Of a stretch of 50,939 bases of DNA, positions 24,043 to 34,178 are shown piece by piece; position 1 is the stretch's first letter; every line of letters starts with the position of its first letter. A model generated the notes under the pieces. That model ran no database searches and had not been told where the DNA came from. It saw only the letters and a list, made by a program, of their open reading frames with translations. A program made the position numbers and the translations under genes. Origin of the DNA: Chromera velia (taxonomy: Eukaryota; Sar; Chromeraceae); assembly GCA_018398765.1 (NCBI GenBank), contig JAHBMJ010000334.1, forward strand, positions 1 to 50,939, in the 5' to 3' direction.

Positions 24043-25376
24043 ATTCCAAGAGCACAGAGAGGAAGGGGGAGCGGAGGAGGTGGTGGGGGAAGGGGCTAGG
24101 AAGCAGGGAGCTCGCGAGACCAGAGAGAGATGCCGTCTGGAAGAACCAAATTCATCTCTATGCAGCCATGCACACGCACGATCGAAGGAATTCCGAACCT
24201 GGAAGGTGAAAGAAGCGCTCTTTAGCTTGGATCCTTTCGCCTTTTCAGTCGCCTTCTCCTCGTACAGCGGCAGGCGCACTTTCAGTTTGACAACATCTGA
24301 AAGCAAACAGAAGGAGTAAAAAAGTAATAACAGAAAATCAATATGTTGAAAAAAATCTCTGCTCAATCGCCTTTCTTTTGATGGGGATCCAAAGAATGAG
24401 AATCCAAAGAAAGGTGGGAAGCCCCGGGGGAAAGTAGTTCGATTAAAATCAGTGCTCTAACATTTCTTTCGACACCGTCCCTCCCGTGTACATCACCGAA
24501 GAGCCTAAGCGGCCAAGGGCAAAAGGGGTTGGTCTGAAATAGAGGAGCGGAAAAGATTCTTGACCAACCTCTGTCTGGATGCCCCCTCACATTGCGCTCG
24601 TCTGCATTCAGCTCATTCGAGAGACGTTCGATTTCCTCTTCATGTCGTTTCTCATTCTCGATCAGCTGGGTGGTCAGGAGCTTGAGGTGCTTTTTCTGGT
24701 TCCCCTCCTCGTGAGTCTCCATCTCCTTCCTCTTCACCTGTTCGCCACACCCAGGCACCTCGCAAGTCACCACATACTCTTCACACTCTGTGTCCAGATG
24801 ATCAGCGACCAGGCCTCTGGAAGGATTCTTACCACACGCGTTGGGACAGGGAACAGGAACGTCATCGCACACGGTCAGGTGCTCCACCATGGTCTGGAAG
24901 ACCACGTCCTTTTTGCAGTGATCACAAGGAACGAGGCGGTAGGGGCAGTCTGTCTCGTGCTGGGGGATTTCAGGACGACGTCTTCTCTCTTGACATCCCT
25001 GGAATCGACACTTCTGCTGGTGCTCCTGGCATTCCTTGTCGAGGTGCTCTTCCAGCTGTTCCTTTGTACCCTTGAACACACAACCGTTCGCGTGGTTGAA
25101 ACACTTCCATTTCACATTCTCTATCCAGCTCCGGATGTGCATATGCGCTGTGTCCATCGAGTAAATGTCTCCCCGGCACTGCGGGCAAGTCTGGTCTCTG
25201 TCAAAGACACCTTGCAGACAGGGACGGCAGAAGACATGCCGTGCTTGGCAGTCCGCCTCCACAACATCTTCTAGGTAGTCGCGACAGATGCAGCAGAAAG
25301 CGTCGGCAGCCAGCTGCTCGAAACCCTCAGCAGCAAGGGAGGCATCGAGGCCCAGACGGCGAATTGTTTCTGACAT
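23140..25376 (-). CDS. RING / TRAF-type zinc finger / MATH protein (TRAF-like E3)
   Basis: Three exons with matching phases: 25376-24569, 24296-24199, 23526-23140, about 430 aa. A C3HC4 RING starts at about residue 28 (CCIC...CQARHVFCRPC...CPQC). TRAF-type zinc fingers occupy about 90-230, with repeated CxxxxxCxxxxxxxHxxxxC-like spacing (CDHCKKDV, CPNACGKN, CEVPGCGEQ). A short coiled coil follows (about 240-262, NEKRHEEEIERLSNEL), then a MATH/TRAF-C domain in exons 2-3 (GFQFCIWVYPKGD, WCNFCTSRELF). RING-TRAF proteins are E3 ubiquitin ligases or signalling adaptors; the substrate is unknown. Alternative start at 25436 adds 20 residues. The stop follows LLVRGYV, but GTATGT just before it could be a donor to a further exon. 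The third exon begins inside a 106-bp tandem duplication. Confidence 0.85.
23431..23642. repeat. 106-bp tandem duplication of a MATH exon start
   Basis: 23431-23536 and 23537-23642 are the same 106 bases with one visible mismatch (GGCTCAAG versus GGCACAAG). Each copy holds the acceptor and the first about 95 bases of the MATH exon on the minus strand. Confidence 0.9.
23833..24038. repeat. CT/CA/GA microsatellite block
   Basis: A CT run, a CA run, then about 140 bases of GA with AAAG interruptions, all within the second intron of the TRAF-like gene. Confidence 0.9.
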
Positions 25377-26152
25377 CACAAAAGTCGAATTAGCGCGGCG
25401 GTCCAATCCTAACAACCACAATCCCCCCTTCTCCAAAAAGCGAGGAATCGTAACTTTTCGCTGTCCAGAAAACCCAACGGAGAAGTGAGAAGGCTTCAGT
25501 AGTGTTTTCTTTTGAACTCGGGTGTCTCTTGCCTCAGCGAAGGCAGTTGCTGAGCGGGGCTCTGACCAACACGAGCGTATTCATGAGAAACTTGGCCTAC
25601 CGCTTACCGCGTTGAAGCAGCAAATTTAAGCAAATCAAGCAGTTTTGCATGACTATAAGGTCACAGAGATGAATTGAAGTGTTCAGGCTCAGTAGTTCGA
25701 TTCGCTCAGTCTGTCAATTGCTGTTGTATACAATTGAAGCTAGGCCCATGCACGCGCGCGGGGACGCGCGGGTCGGTCCCGTGCATGATGTACCGCGCGG
25801 CCCTCAGTGACGCGCGCCACGGGCGAATGCACCCGGCCAGCCAACCTGCACGCATATACGCATGCATGCAGGTATCGGTGTGGAGCCTCGCGGTGTTCCA
25901 GGAAAGAAGGAGGGAATGAAATACCCGGCCTCTGTCAGACACGACGGGCTCCACAGGCGCAGACCACGCCGAGCGTGTCAATTGTTCAAGCTGTCATGCA
26001 GCTGCGCGCAACTATCCTCTTCTACCCCCCACAGCATCGAACTGGTGAACAACCGTCGTGAAATGGAGCGGGTTAACGTTATGCATGCTGTCCACGACCA
26101 TTTCTTCTGACCTATCACGCAAATCGATTGAGTCCGCTACAAAGCAATCGGG
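25377..26152. promoter_or_regulatory. Shared 5' region of divergent TRAF-like and ankyrin genes
   Basis: This 776-bp spacer lies between divergent start codons. It has a GC island (about 25745-25850, CGCGCG-rich) ending in GCATGCATGCAGG at about 25860, and another ATGCATGC at about 26082. It mirrors the 8409-8980 spacer, so a bidirectional promoter is a reasonable inference. Confidence 0.5.
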
Positions 26153-26986
26153 ATGGCGACCTTCCTGGACGCCATTGGGGGCGAACCTGAGCCCACAAAG
26201 AACAGTCTGACGAGCGATGACCGTCATGGAGCACCGCAGAACCCTCCAACCGCTTCACCAAAAAAAGTTAAGATGACTTCAGCTTCCGCCTCCGGTATCC
26301 TTTTGAAAGCTGCGAATGCCAGTCAGAGCCCAGCCCCGTCAAAGACAAAACTTGCAGACACTCTCGATCTCAAGGCTGTCAGGTCTGTAGGAGGGGGTGT
26401 GAAGATGTCCCTTCTTGACTCGGTCTTCAAGACCACCCATGTCAATGCGAGGGACATCAACCCTCCACATGAAACCCTGCTGGAACTCGCATGCCGCACC
26501 GGGAATGTCGCCCTTGCAAAGTTGTGCTACATCAAGGGTGCGCCTTTGACACAAAAGGCAGAGTCCACAGGAGAACAGAAAGGCCTCACACCCCTACACA
26601 TCGCAGCAAAGTTCCAGCAGTACGAGGTGATCAATTTCCTCAACAGCTACGGAGTGAAGGTCAACACAGTCGACGCCTTCGGTAGGATTGCCCTGCACTA
26701 TGCCGCAAAGAACAACGATGTCGACGCCATCTGCAGATTGGTTGAGACAGGTGCCGACGTGAACTGGCGTGACAAAGACAGAAGGACTCCTCTCCACTTC
26801 GCCTCCATGGCTGGTCACATGGATGCAGCTCTCCTGCTCCTCGAGTTGGGGGCCGAGCTAAATTCCAAAGACGCTATGGAATACACAGCACTGGCACACG
26901 CAGAATCGGAGATGTTCTTCAAACTTCACGATCGACTTTTGAAGCTGGGTGCGAAGGACCTGAGGCCGTACGTCAAGAAGAGTTGA
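26153..26986 (+). CDS. Ankyrin-repeat protein, 277 aa
   Basis: A single uninterrupted reading frame. Residues 1-85 are polar and probably disordered (Ser/Pro/Lys-rich). Five ankyrin repeats follow from about residue 100: ETLLELACRTGN, GLTPLHIAAKFQQ, GRIALHYAAKNND, RRTPLHFASMAGH and a weaker EYTALAHAESE. The TPLH(I/F)A and GADVN-type turns are clear. Ankyrin repeats mediate protein-protein contacts; no catalytic domain, signal peptide or membrane segment is seen. The lack of introns contrasts with the neighbouring genes. It shares a 776-bp 5' spacer with the divergent TRAF-like gene. The start at 26153 is the first ATG of the frame after a stop-rich leader. Confidence 0.9.
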   Translation: MATFLDAIGGEPEPTKNSLTSDDRHGAPQNPPTASPKKVKMTSASASGILLKAANASQSPAPSKTKLADTLDLKAVRSVGGGVKMSLLDSVFKTTHVNARDINPPHETLLELACRTGNVALAKLCYIKGAPLTQKAESTGEQKGLTPLHIAAKFQQYEVINFLNSYGVKVNTVDAFGRIALHYAAKNNDVDAICRLVETGADVNWRDKDRRTPLHFASMAGHMDAALLLLELGAELNSKDAMEYTALAHAESEMFFKLHDRLLKLGAKDLRPYVKKS

Positions 26987-28110
26987 ACGAGGCAGGGCGA
27001 GAGAACGGGACAGAGGCAGGGTGAAAGGTACTAGAAAGGTGGAGGGTTGAGCATACAAGATACAATTCTGAAGCGGCAAGTCGAACCATCTGAGCTAGGA
27101 CTTTACAGAGGTAAGAAGATTACCTGTGTTGGGAGCGGTCACTCGATCGGCATTGGGAAATAACTGAAATTCCAGAAGAAATGTCGTAACATTCTCGTTA
27201 TTTTTTCATTTTCAGGATTTCGCACCAGCATGCAGACATAGCCAGTACATGCAGTCTGTAGACATGCAGTTCTGTACAGCCGTAATCGTTCAGCTAGTTT
27301 CGTTAAATGCGGGTGATAGTGTTTAAGTGTCAGTGGTGCAAGCTAGGGTGTAAGCCTATAGGTAGAAGCCTTTTTGTAACTCTACTTCTCGATCTTAGTA
27401 TAGATGCAAGCCTTTTTGTAACTCCACTTCTCGATCTAGTACGTTACTGTACATGGATTTGAAATTTGGAACTAAAATCAAGTTTAAATTTTAAAACTTG
27501 GTTTAAAAGATTCTAGGCGCCGCACATTAAAAAAAAAAAAATTAGACGTCCTCATTTTTTTTTTTAAAACTGAAAAGTTATAATTAGGTTCACATTTTGT
27601 GTGAAAAAGTAAGTTTCAAAGTCGAAAGTGATTCTTTTCCTTTTGGAGGTACTTGAAATAAAAAAAAGGCCTTCCAAACTTTTTTTTTTCTTTTTTTTTT
27701 TCTATGTGCGGTGCCTAGAAAACATTGAATCTTAGTTGAGTACCTTACTTAACCCCAGAGTTAACCTCAGTTACTGTAAGTCATTTAAAGATTTGAACCT
27801 AGATTTGGACTTAGCTCAAGCTTCTATATATAATTACATATATTGTTTTTTTACGTATTATAAAAACGTGCAGCAAGTGAATTTGTATACATATTCCTAA
27901 CTAAAGATCTGCCAGTGTGTATACTTAGACTTAGGCTGCCACCATCTGACTGTGATTTAGTATTTATTTGATAATAAATTATTGTATACACTTTTCAATC
28001 TGACATTATGATGCATGCATGGAAACTAAATATGCTCGTGAGCTCACCAAGCGAGCACTTCAGGGGATCTCGCGCTTAGCTTTATCTCTAGAGTTGAGTG
28101 ATTGACGATC
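26987..28110. other. 3' flank of the ankyrin gene and AT-rich DNA
   Basis: No gene seen. It contains a 35-bp direct repeat starting AAGCCTTTTTGTAACTC (27366-27400 and 27408-27442) and an inverted-repeat element at 27511-27720. Confidence 0.6.
27511..27720. mobile_element. 210-bp foldback element with 17-bp inverted ends
   Basis: The left end reads TTCTAGGCGCCGCACAT and the right end is its reverse complement with one mismatch. Poly-A and poly-T tracts lie just inside. It is consistent with a MITE or other foldback sequence. No target duplication could be confirmed. Confidence 0.45.
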
Positions 28111-28206
28111 TCTTGCATGAACATGGGCTGCTGGGAGCACGGCTCCACTCTAGCAAAGCCAACTTCATTCATTCATTCATTCATTCATTCATTCATTCAT
28201 TCATTC
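28111..28206. pseudogene. Fragment of a TRAF-like MATH exon plus (ATTC)n
   Basis: About 32 bases (TTGCATGAACATGGGCTGCT onward) match the start of the MATH exon at about 23491-23522 with three transitions. In both places the match is followed by an ATTC tetranucleotide run. On the minus strand the fragment would read QQPMFMQ, against QQSMFMQ in the gene. It is a short relic of a duplication. Confidence 0.5.
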
Positions 28207-28312
28207 ATCTGCATGTATTACATTAAAAGAAAATTTAAGAAATAATGCTGCAACCTTAATAATTTATAATAAAAAGTTAATATAGCTAGGGCTAGAGCTA
28301 GGCGTAACAATC

Positions 28313-28400
28313 TGAGAGAGAGAGAGAGAGAGTCTCAGGAAGAGTGTGAGAGAGAGAGACACACACACAGACAGACAGAAAGACAGAAAGACAGACAGAA

Positions 28401-28435
<35 letters not shown>

Positions 28436-28910
28436 ACCGTTCCAGATAGACAGACAGAGACAGAGAGAGATGGACGGACGGACAGAGGTTCACAGATGAA
28501 CAGACAGGCCATTTGTTTTGTCTACTGCGCTCTTTTCTTCATTGCGGCTCCTTTAATTCTTTCTTTTTGACATACAAGATAGACAAACACAGAAAGAAAG
28601 TACGAAAGAACGAAAGAAAAAAAGAAAGAAGATCGAAACGAAGGAAACAAGGAAGCAAGGAAGTAAATGAATGAATGAATGAATGAATGAATGAATGAAT
28701 AAATAGATGAATGAATGTCTACAGAAACAAAGACAAAACAACAAGACGGTCTCTCGAATAACTTCGGCAGGCAGACAGAGGGAGAGACAGGGAAGCAAGA
28801 GAGGGGGGGAGCACAAGCTCTCTTCCCTCTCTCTCTGTCTCTGTCTGTCTCACTCTGTCTCTCTCTTTCTCTCACACACACATACACACACACACACACA
28901 CGCACGCACG

Positions 28911-28957
<47 letters not shown>

Positions 28958-28960
28958 ACG

Positions 28961-28999
<39 letters not shown>

Positions 29000-29180
29000 G
29001 CACGCACGCACACACACACACACACACACACACCCACACACACACACTCACACACACACACACACACACACACACAACCACACACACAACCACACAGACA
29101 ACCACACAGACAACCACACAGGCAACCACACAGACAACCACACACACAACCACACACACACACACACGCGCGCGCGCGCA
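28313..29180. repeat. Compound microsatellite cluster
   Basis: In order: GA; GACA (28372-28434); GAAA-type; GAAT (28669-28700); CT/CTGT; long CA with CGCA interruptions (28870-29070); then a 9-bp minisatellite (CACACAGACAAC-type, 29070-29160). Open frames here are repeat artefacts. Confidence 0.95.
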
Positions 29181-29501
29181 CACAAAATTCACCTGCATGG
29201 CCTCACGTTGCGGAAAAAGAGAGCAATCAGCACCGCAGAGAAGCTGAGGTGGCTCCTATACAGGTCCTGCCTCACATGCTATATTGACAGACGGTTCGGT
29301 TTGTTTGGACTTGAGACTGACTGTCCCAACTGAGGTCTTGTTCTCCGACTAGTCAGCATTGATGACGCCCGCTCACCATCAACATGGGAGCACAGGGCGA
29401 AAGTCGGACTTCGAAAAACACTTCCTGATCGAATGACGCTTTATCAATAAATCCCCTGACGATCAACCCAATTAAGCCTATCGACGTGAGACACTGCCTC
29501 C

Positions 29502-30794
29502 CTAGGCAGTGACACCCGAGAAGGGGTCCTCAATTTCTTGCCACTCGGAGTCATCGTCGCTGCCTGAGTCGTCTCCTTCATTCTCATCGTTCACTGAGTC
29601 ATGGTCTTTGTCGTCGTCCCCGCTGTCGCCCCCCCCGTCTCCTGAGTCATCCCCTCCAATGCTGTCGTCTTCTGAGTCATGGGAGGGGGACGACGAAGGC
29701 CAATCATCGTCGTCGTCACTGTCGTCATCGCTGCCCCAGGGGTCGTCATGGGAGTCCGAGTCGGACCGGGAGTACGTCGGCCTTGCGGGGCCTGGAGGGC
29801 GGGGGGGAGCGGGGGTGTTCCACCACTTCAGCCAGTCTGATGGGGACAGGTAGTTGAACTGCTCGGGATTGGCTTTCTCGTCCTCTGTTGTCGGATTGGT
29901 CTCAGGGGTAGGCTCAAGTTTGTCTGCCACAGGAAGAACAGGTGGTTCAGTTGAGGGCTCAGGGACGTGTTTCTCCTCTTCTGTCTTGGTTGGCTCGGAT
30001 GGAGGGGGGGGACCAGGGGGAGGCTCTTCAGTGTCGACGGGATCCGAGGGAGTGGGGGAGGGGGGGAGGGGGGGAACAGAATCAGATTTTGTGCTTGGCA
30101 AACGGGTCAAACTGGGTGTGCTGATAACATGTCCCGTGAGAGCTCCGTCCTGCATGGAGCCCTCAGATTGGTCATCAGGCTTGCTCTCTGTTTTCGGTGT
30201 CAGAGCAATGGGGCCCAGCAAATCGCCCGCTGCAGAGGAGGAGGACATTTCTGACTGATCATCTGGTTCAACAACGTCCACGTCCCCAATCATGGGGATG
30301 TCAACTGAGGGGGATTTCTCTGTAGACAAAGGCTCCTCTACAGGAGTGTCCGGAATCTTCACCCTCATCCCTTCCCTTTGCTTCTCCTTGAAGGCTTTTT
30401 CATTCTTTTCCTTCAAACTCTCAAACACGTTTACATATACGTCGTCGTACACCTGTACCTGAGGAACGTCTTCCCATTTGGCAAACACTCTACCGCTGAC
30501 GTCTTCCCCTGCTATCATGCAGTTGTTCTTCTTCTGCAACCCCTCCAGGTCATCCGTCATGTGATACTCTTTACATTTCGAGAATTCAACCCAGCTGTTT
30601 CCGTCTGCACTTCTCTTCACCTTATTCACTTTGGTTCTGCAACAGAAAATTGTCTGAACGGTCTTCACCTTTTTCGTCCTCTTGACAGTTGGGCCCTGCT
30701 CGTAATTGGATCTGATATCTCCTTTTCTTTTGAACTGCAAAGAGAACCCAGAAGTGGCCAGCAGGGCCGCCAAGAGAAACAGAACAGCCCACAT
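29502..30794 (-). CDS. Secreted acidic disordered protein, paralogue A (430 aa)
   Basis: Intronless. Residues 1-19 are a signal peptide (hydrophobic FLLAALLATSGFS). Residues 20-150 form a conserved domain shared with the gene at 32525-33805, including LQFKRKGDIRSNYEQGPT, an FCC pair, SKCKEY, NNCMIAGEDVSGRVFAKW and a YDDVYVNVFESLKEKN stretch. There are four conserved cysteines. The middle is Pro/Ser/Thr/Glu-rich and low in order. A second shared motif, FNYLSPSDWLKWWNTP, sits at about 320-335, followed by an Asp/Ser-rich acidic tail ending EIEDPFSGVTA-TAG. No known family is recognised. Secretion is supported by the signal peptide; an extracellular matrix, wall or ion-binding role is only a guess from the acidic tail. 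Confidence 0.85.
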   Translation of the reverse strand: MWAVLFLLAALLATSGFSLQFKRKGDIRSNYEQGPTVKRTKKVKTVQTIFCCRTKVNKVKRSADGNSWVEFSKCKEYHMTDDLEGLQKKNNCMIAGEDVSGRVFAKWEDVPQVQVYDDVYVNVFESLKEKNEKAFKEKQREGMRVKIPDTPVEEPLSTEKSPSVDIPMIGDVDVVEPDDQSEMSSSSAAGDLLGPIALTPKTESKPDDQSEGSMQDGALTGHVISTPSLTRLPSTKSDSVPPLPPSPTPSDPVDTEEPPPGPPPPSEPTKTEEEKHVPEPSTEPPVLPVADKLEPTPETNPTTEDEKANPEQFNYLSPSDWLKWWNTPAPPRPPGPARPTYSRSDSDSHDDPWGSDDDSDDDDDWPSSSPSHDSEDDSIGGDDSGDGGGDSGDDDKDHDSVNDENEGDDSGSDDDSEWQEIEDPFSGVTA

Positions 30795-30958
30795 CTCTTG
30801 TTAAGACTCAGTCTGGAGGAGCAACCTTTTGTTATAACAGAGATTTTCTAGGCTGGAGTGTCAAGCAGAAGAAAAAAACTTGAATTTCAGTGAAATGCTT
30901 TTTTCCATGGCTTGCCAAGTGCATAAACGTGTTCACACCTTTTTTTAAATTCAAGCCA

Positions 30959-30992
<34 letters not shown>
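30959..30992. repeat. (AT)n microsatellite
   Basis: About 17 AT units upstream of paralogue A. Confidence 0.9.
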
Positions 30993-30995
<3 letters not shown>

Positions 30996-31062
30996 AAACT
31001 GCACAAGGATCATGTGCGTGAGTGTGACCGAGACGGGCAATGTCAGCCGCATGCTTCCAGAA

Positions 31063-31105
31063 ATGCGCATGCATGCATCATCATACATGCATGCATGCAT
31101 GCATT
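31063..31105. promoter_or_regulatory. ATGCATGC-rich cluster
   Basis: Repeated GCATGCATGCAT units about 270-310 bp upstream of the start of paralogue A. They resemble the TGCATGC motifs in the other 5' regions. Confidence 0.35.
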
Positions 31106-31719
31106 TTTTTAAAAAAATAATTAATCTGCAAATACAGACTCAATTGTGGTTCGCACGATCGAGTTCATGCTTGTGGGGCACTTGGTGCATGGAGTTTTCA
31201 GCTTCATTCAGCTTTCAAGAGTTCGTTTAAAAACCAAAAAGGCTCTTCAATGAATTAATGCTGCTTTCGGGACTCAAACCCAAAAAGCCTAAAAAGGTCA
31301 GGGACCCACTGTCTAGTTCTGCTTCTGGGGCTTGGTTCTTTAAAGTGGGCCCTTAAAAAAGTTATTATTATCAGGAACTTAGTGTCAAATTCTATTTTAA
31401 TCAGGGAACTACTTCCCCACAATTTTAAAAACCCAGTTTAACTATTTTTTTATATATTTTTACAAGTACTACAAATACTTCTAAATCAATTCTCAAAAGG
31501 TTGATAACCCCAGCTTCACACAACTTTTTAAATATCATTTTGTTTTTAATATTCTAAAAGAGTTGTAGTCTCATCTGAATCATGTCTAGCCTAATAACAA
31601 AGACAAAACCTGATATTCATCTACATCTCCATTGTTATAAAGAAAAAATGTCTGATTCATAACTCAAACGCACGCACATACATACATACTGTAACATACA
31701 TACGTACAGACAGACAGAT

Positions 31720-31720
31720 A

Positions 31721-31768
<48 letters not shown>

Positions 31769-32060
31769 NNNNNNNNNNNNNNNNNNNNNNNNNNNNNNNN
31801 NNNNNNNNNNNNNNNNNNNNNNNNNNNNNNNNNNNNNNNNNNNNNNNNNNNNNNNNNNNNNNNNNNNNNNNNNNNNNNNNNNNNNNNNNNNNNNNNNNNN
31901 NNNNNNNNNNNNNNNNNNNNNNNNNNNNNNNNNNNNNNNNNNNNNNNNNNNNNNNNNNNNNNNNNNNNNNNNNNNNNNNNNNNNNNNNNNNNNNNNNNNN
32001 NNNNNNNNNNNNNNNNNNNNNNNNNNNNNNNNNNNNNNNNNNNNNNNNNNNNNNNNNNNN

Positions 32061-32088
<28 letters not shown>
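31720..32088. other. Assembly gap inside a CA microsatellite
   Basis: A CA run on both sides flanks 292 N (31769-32060). The true length is unknown, and the gap probably arose because the repeat could not be assembled. Confidence 0.95.
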
Positions 32089-32091
<3 letters not shown>

Positions 32092-32524
32092 ACTTACAAA
32101 CCCTTACACAGAGGAGGGGAAGAGTGAGTGGGAGAGAGATGCAGGCAACGGCATCGAAAGATCTCATTGAATGGGGCTGAGTTTTTCGTCACGGCAGCAG
32201 ACAGCTGAGACGTGAAAAGGTCCCATCCAAAGAGAATAAGAGAAAAAATGATTGTATGAGAACAAACAGAGAGAGCCGAAGCAGAAGATAAGACACACAC
32301 CCATTTATTGTTTCGCAGTTTGTTTCTGTTAATCCAAAGAGTGCCTCATCGCTTCAGTTTTGACACACTTCGAGAGCCTGCGTATTCGCTGACGATCTGG
32401 ATCGGTTGTGCGTGTCCGAGCTAGTCAGCATGAACACTCTTCTTGAATCGTAAATCTGAGGCCGGTGAACAAGCAGCATTTCACCGAATTGATAACAAGT
32501 ACCATTTTCTGTATGCTTCCTCGC

Positions 32525-33805
32525 CTACCACAGGAGTTGCGAAAACGGGTCCTCTATCGCAGGAAATTCATACTCAGGCTCACTCTCAGGAGACTCGTCT
32601 TCGTCTCCCCCCCCCTTGGGTTCTTCCGGAGTCGTCTCAGGCTCATCATAATGCTCCGACCCATCGTCCCCATAAGAAGGGGCAGAAGGGGAGTCCGAGG
32701 CCCAAAAGCCATCGTCGTCATTGTCGTCATCGGAGTCGAAAACGTGGGGACCCCAGACACCTGGCATTGCAAACATGTCATCTGCATCTTTTCTCTTTCG
32801 CTCAGGGGGTATGTAAGGATCTGAGTCTGAATCTGTATCTGGTGAGGGGGTGTTCCACCATTTCTTCCAGGCTTCTGGAGACAGATAGTTGAATCTTTCC
32901 CCCTCGTCTTTCTCCCCTTTTTGGTCGGATGGAGGGACAGGAGGGGATGGGGAAGACTTTTCGGGAACTTTTGGCTCTGAGCTGCCACTGGAAGAGGGTT
33001 TGTCTGTAGGTACATCGGAAATGGGATCGGGCTCTGGGGAGGGTTCGGGATCTGTGGGTGTGTTTTGGGGAAGAGTGGGCTTTGACGGCTCTTCTTCAAT
33101 TCCGTCTCCCTTTTCATCCTCCGATTTGACGCTGTCGGGCCCTGGGGGGAGATCAGGGGTGGTAGACGGAGGAGGAGGAGACGCAGGGGGCGAAGGCTTC
33201 GGGGTGGGTGGTGTTCCAGTCATACTGGGCGTTGTGACAATGTGCCCGAGTAAATCTCCTGCAGCCTCAGATGTTATGGATCCTTCGGACTGATCATCTG
33301 AATCCTCCTTGAAAAGCAAAGGCTCAACTTCTGTTGGCGGCTTGTCGGAGCACTCGATTACCGATTCAGCGGTCTTTTTTCCGCCTCTCTGCTTCTCCTT
33401 GAAGGCTTCTTCGTTCTTTTCCTTCAAACTCTCGAACACATTTACATATACGTCGTCGTACACCTGTACCTGAGGAACGTCTTCCCATTTGGCAAACACT
33501 CTGCCGCTGACGTCTTCCCCTGCTATCATGCAGTTGTTCTTCTTCTGCAACCCCTCCAGGTCGTCCGTCATGTCATACTCTTTGCATTTTGAGAATTCGA
33601 CCCAGCTGTTTCCATCTGCACATCTCACAACTTTATTCACCTTCGTCTTGCAGCAGAAGACACTCCGGATTGTCTTCACCTTTTTCGTCCTCTTGACTGT
33701 TGGACCCTGTTCGTAATTCGATCTAACATCGTCCTTTCTTTTGAACTGCAACGAGAGCCCGGATATGGCCAGCAGGGAGGCCAACAGAAGGACCAATCCC
33801 TGCAT
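32525..33805 (-). CDS. Secreted acidic disordered protein, paralogue B (426 aa)
   Basis: Intronless, same strand and layout as the gene at 29502-30794. It has a signal peptide (LVLLLASLLAISGLS), then the conserved domain to about residue 145 with FCC, SKCKEY and NNCMIAGEDV. It carries one extra cysteine (RCADG where paralogue A has RSADG). A Pro/Ser/Glu-rich middle follows, then RFNYLSPEAWKKWWNTP and an acidic tail ending EFPAIEDPFSQLLW-TAG. The domain and the two short C-terminal motifs are kept while the linkers have diverged, which argues for selection on the motifs. The two genes lie about 1.7 kb apart, across an unresolved gap, as a tandem duplication. The function is unknown. No homologue is recognised by eye. 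Confidence 0.85.
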   Translation of the reverse strand: MQGLVLLLASLLAISGLSLQFKRKDDVRSNYEQGPTVKRTKKVKTIRSVFCCKTKVNKVVRCADGNSWVEFSKCKEYDMTDDLEGLQKKNNCMIAGEDVSGRVFAKWEDVPQVQVYDDVYVNVFESLKEKNEEAFKEKQRGGKKTAESVIECSDKPPTEVEPLLFKEDSDDQSEGSITSEAAGDLLGHIVTTPSMTGTPPTPKPSPPASPPPPSTTPDLPPGPDSVKSEDEKGDGIEEEPSKPTLPQNTPTDPEPSPEPDPISDVPTDKPSSSGSSEPKVPEKSSPSPPVPPSDQKGEKDEGERFNYLSPEAWKKWWNTPSPDTDSDSDPYIPPERKRKDADDMFAMPGVWGPHVFDSDDDNDDDGFWASDSPSAPSYGDDGSEHYDEPETTPEEPKGGGDEDESPESEPEYEFPAIEDPFSQLLW

Positions 33806-34066
33806 TTTGATTTCTTGGTATATTAATATTTTTTAACAAACAACAGATGCTCTTCGCAAAAAGTCCTCGTTGCTACCGGTTGTCCGTGTGATCCCCTGTG
33901 TGACTGCTCTTGTTTGGTGTGTGTTTGGCTCAAACAGTGAGCAAGGAACAGTTGCCAGTGCAGCTTGTCAGAGGATTGAAGAGCAGTGCTCCAGGAGACG
34001 GCCGAGTATTAAAGTGCATGCATGCGATCCTTGATTTTCGCGCTTCTGTCATATATTAGCGTGATA

Positions 34067-34084
34067 CACCCAACTAGTTGGGTG
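34067..34084. repeat. 18-bp perfect palindrome
   Basis: CACCCAACTAGTTGGGTG equals its own reverse complement. It lies about 260 bp upstream of paralogue B. Confidence 0.85.
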
Positions 34085-34178
34085 AGTGCCTCGGGGGGCA
34101 TCAGTGGTTGAATTATAATTCTAACGTGTCTCGACCGTGTATGTTTATGCAAATGCGCGCTGTCTTAGGGCCCCCGAG

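Noticed and set aside
28522-29333. Long frames of Cys-Val or Thr-His repeats
   Set aside because: Direct translations of CA/GT microsatellites.
31240-31300. tRNA-like T-arm (GGGTTTGAGTCCC on the minus strand)
   Set aside because: The loop lacks the invariant C and no pairing acceptor or D-arm could be found upstream.
31635-32089. Frames running through the N gap
   Set aside because: Artefact of reading N as open sequence.
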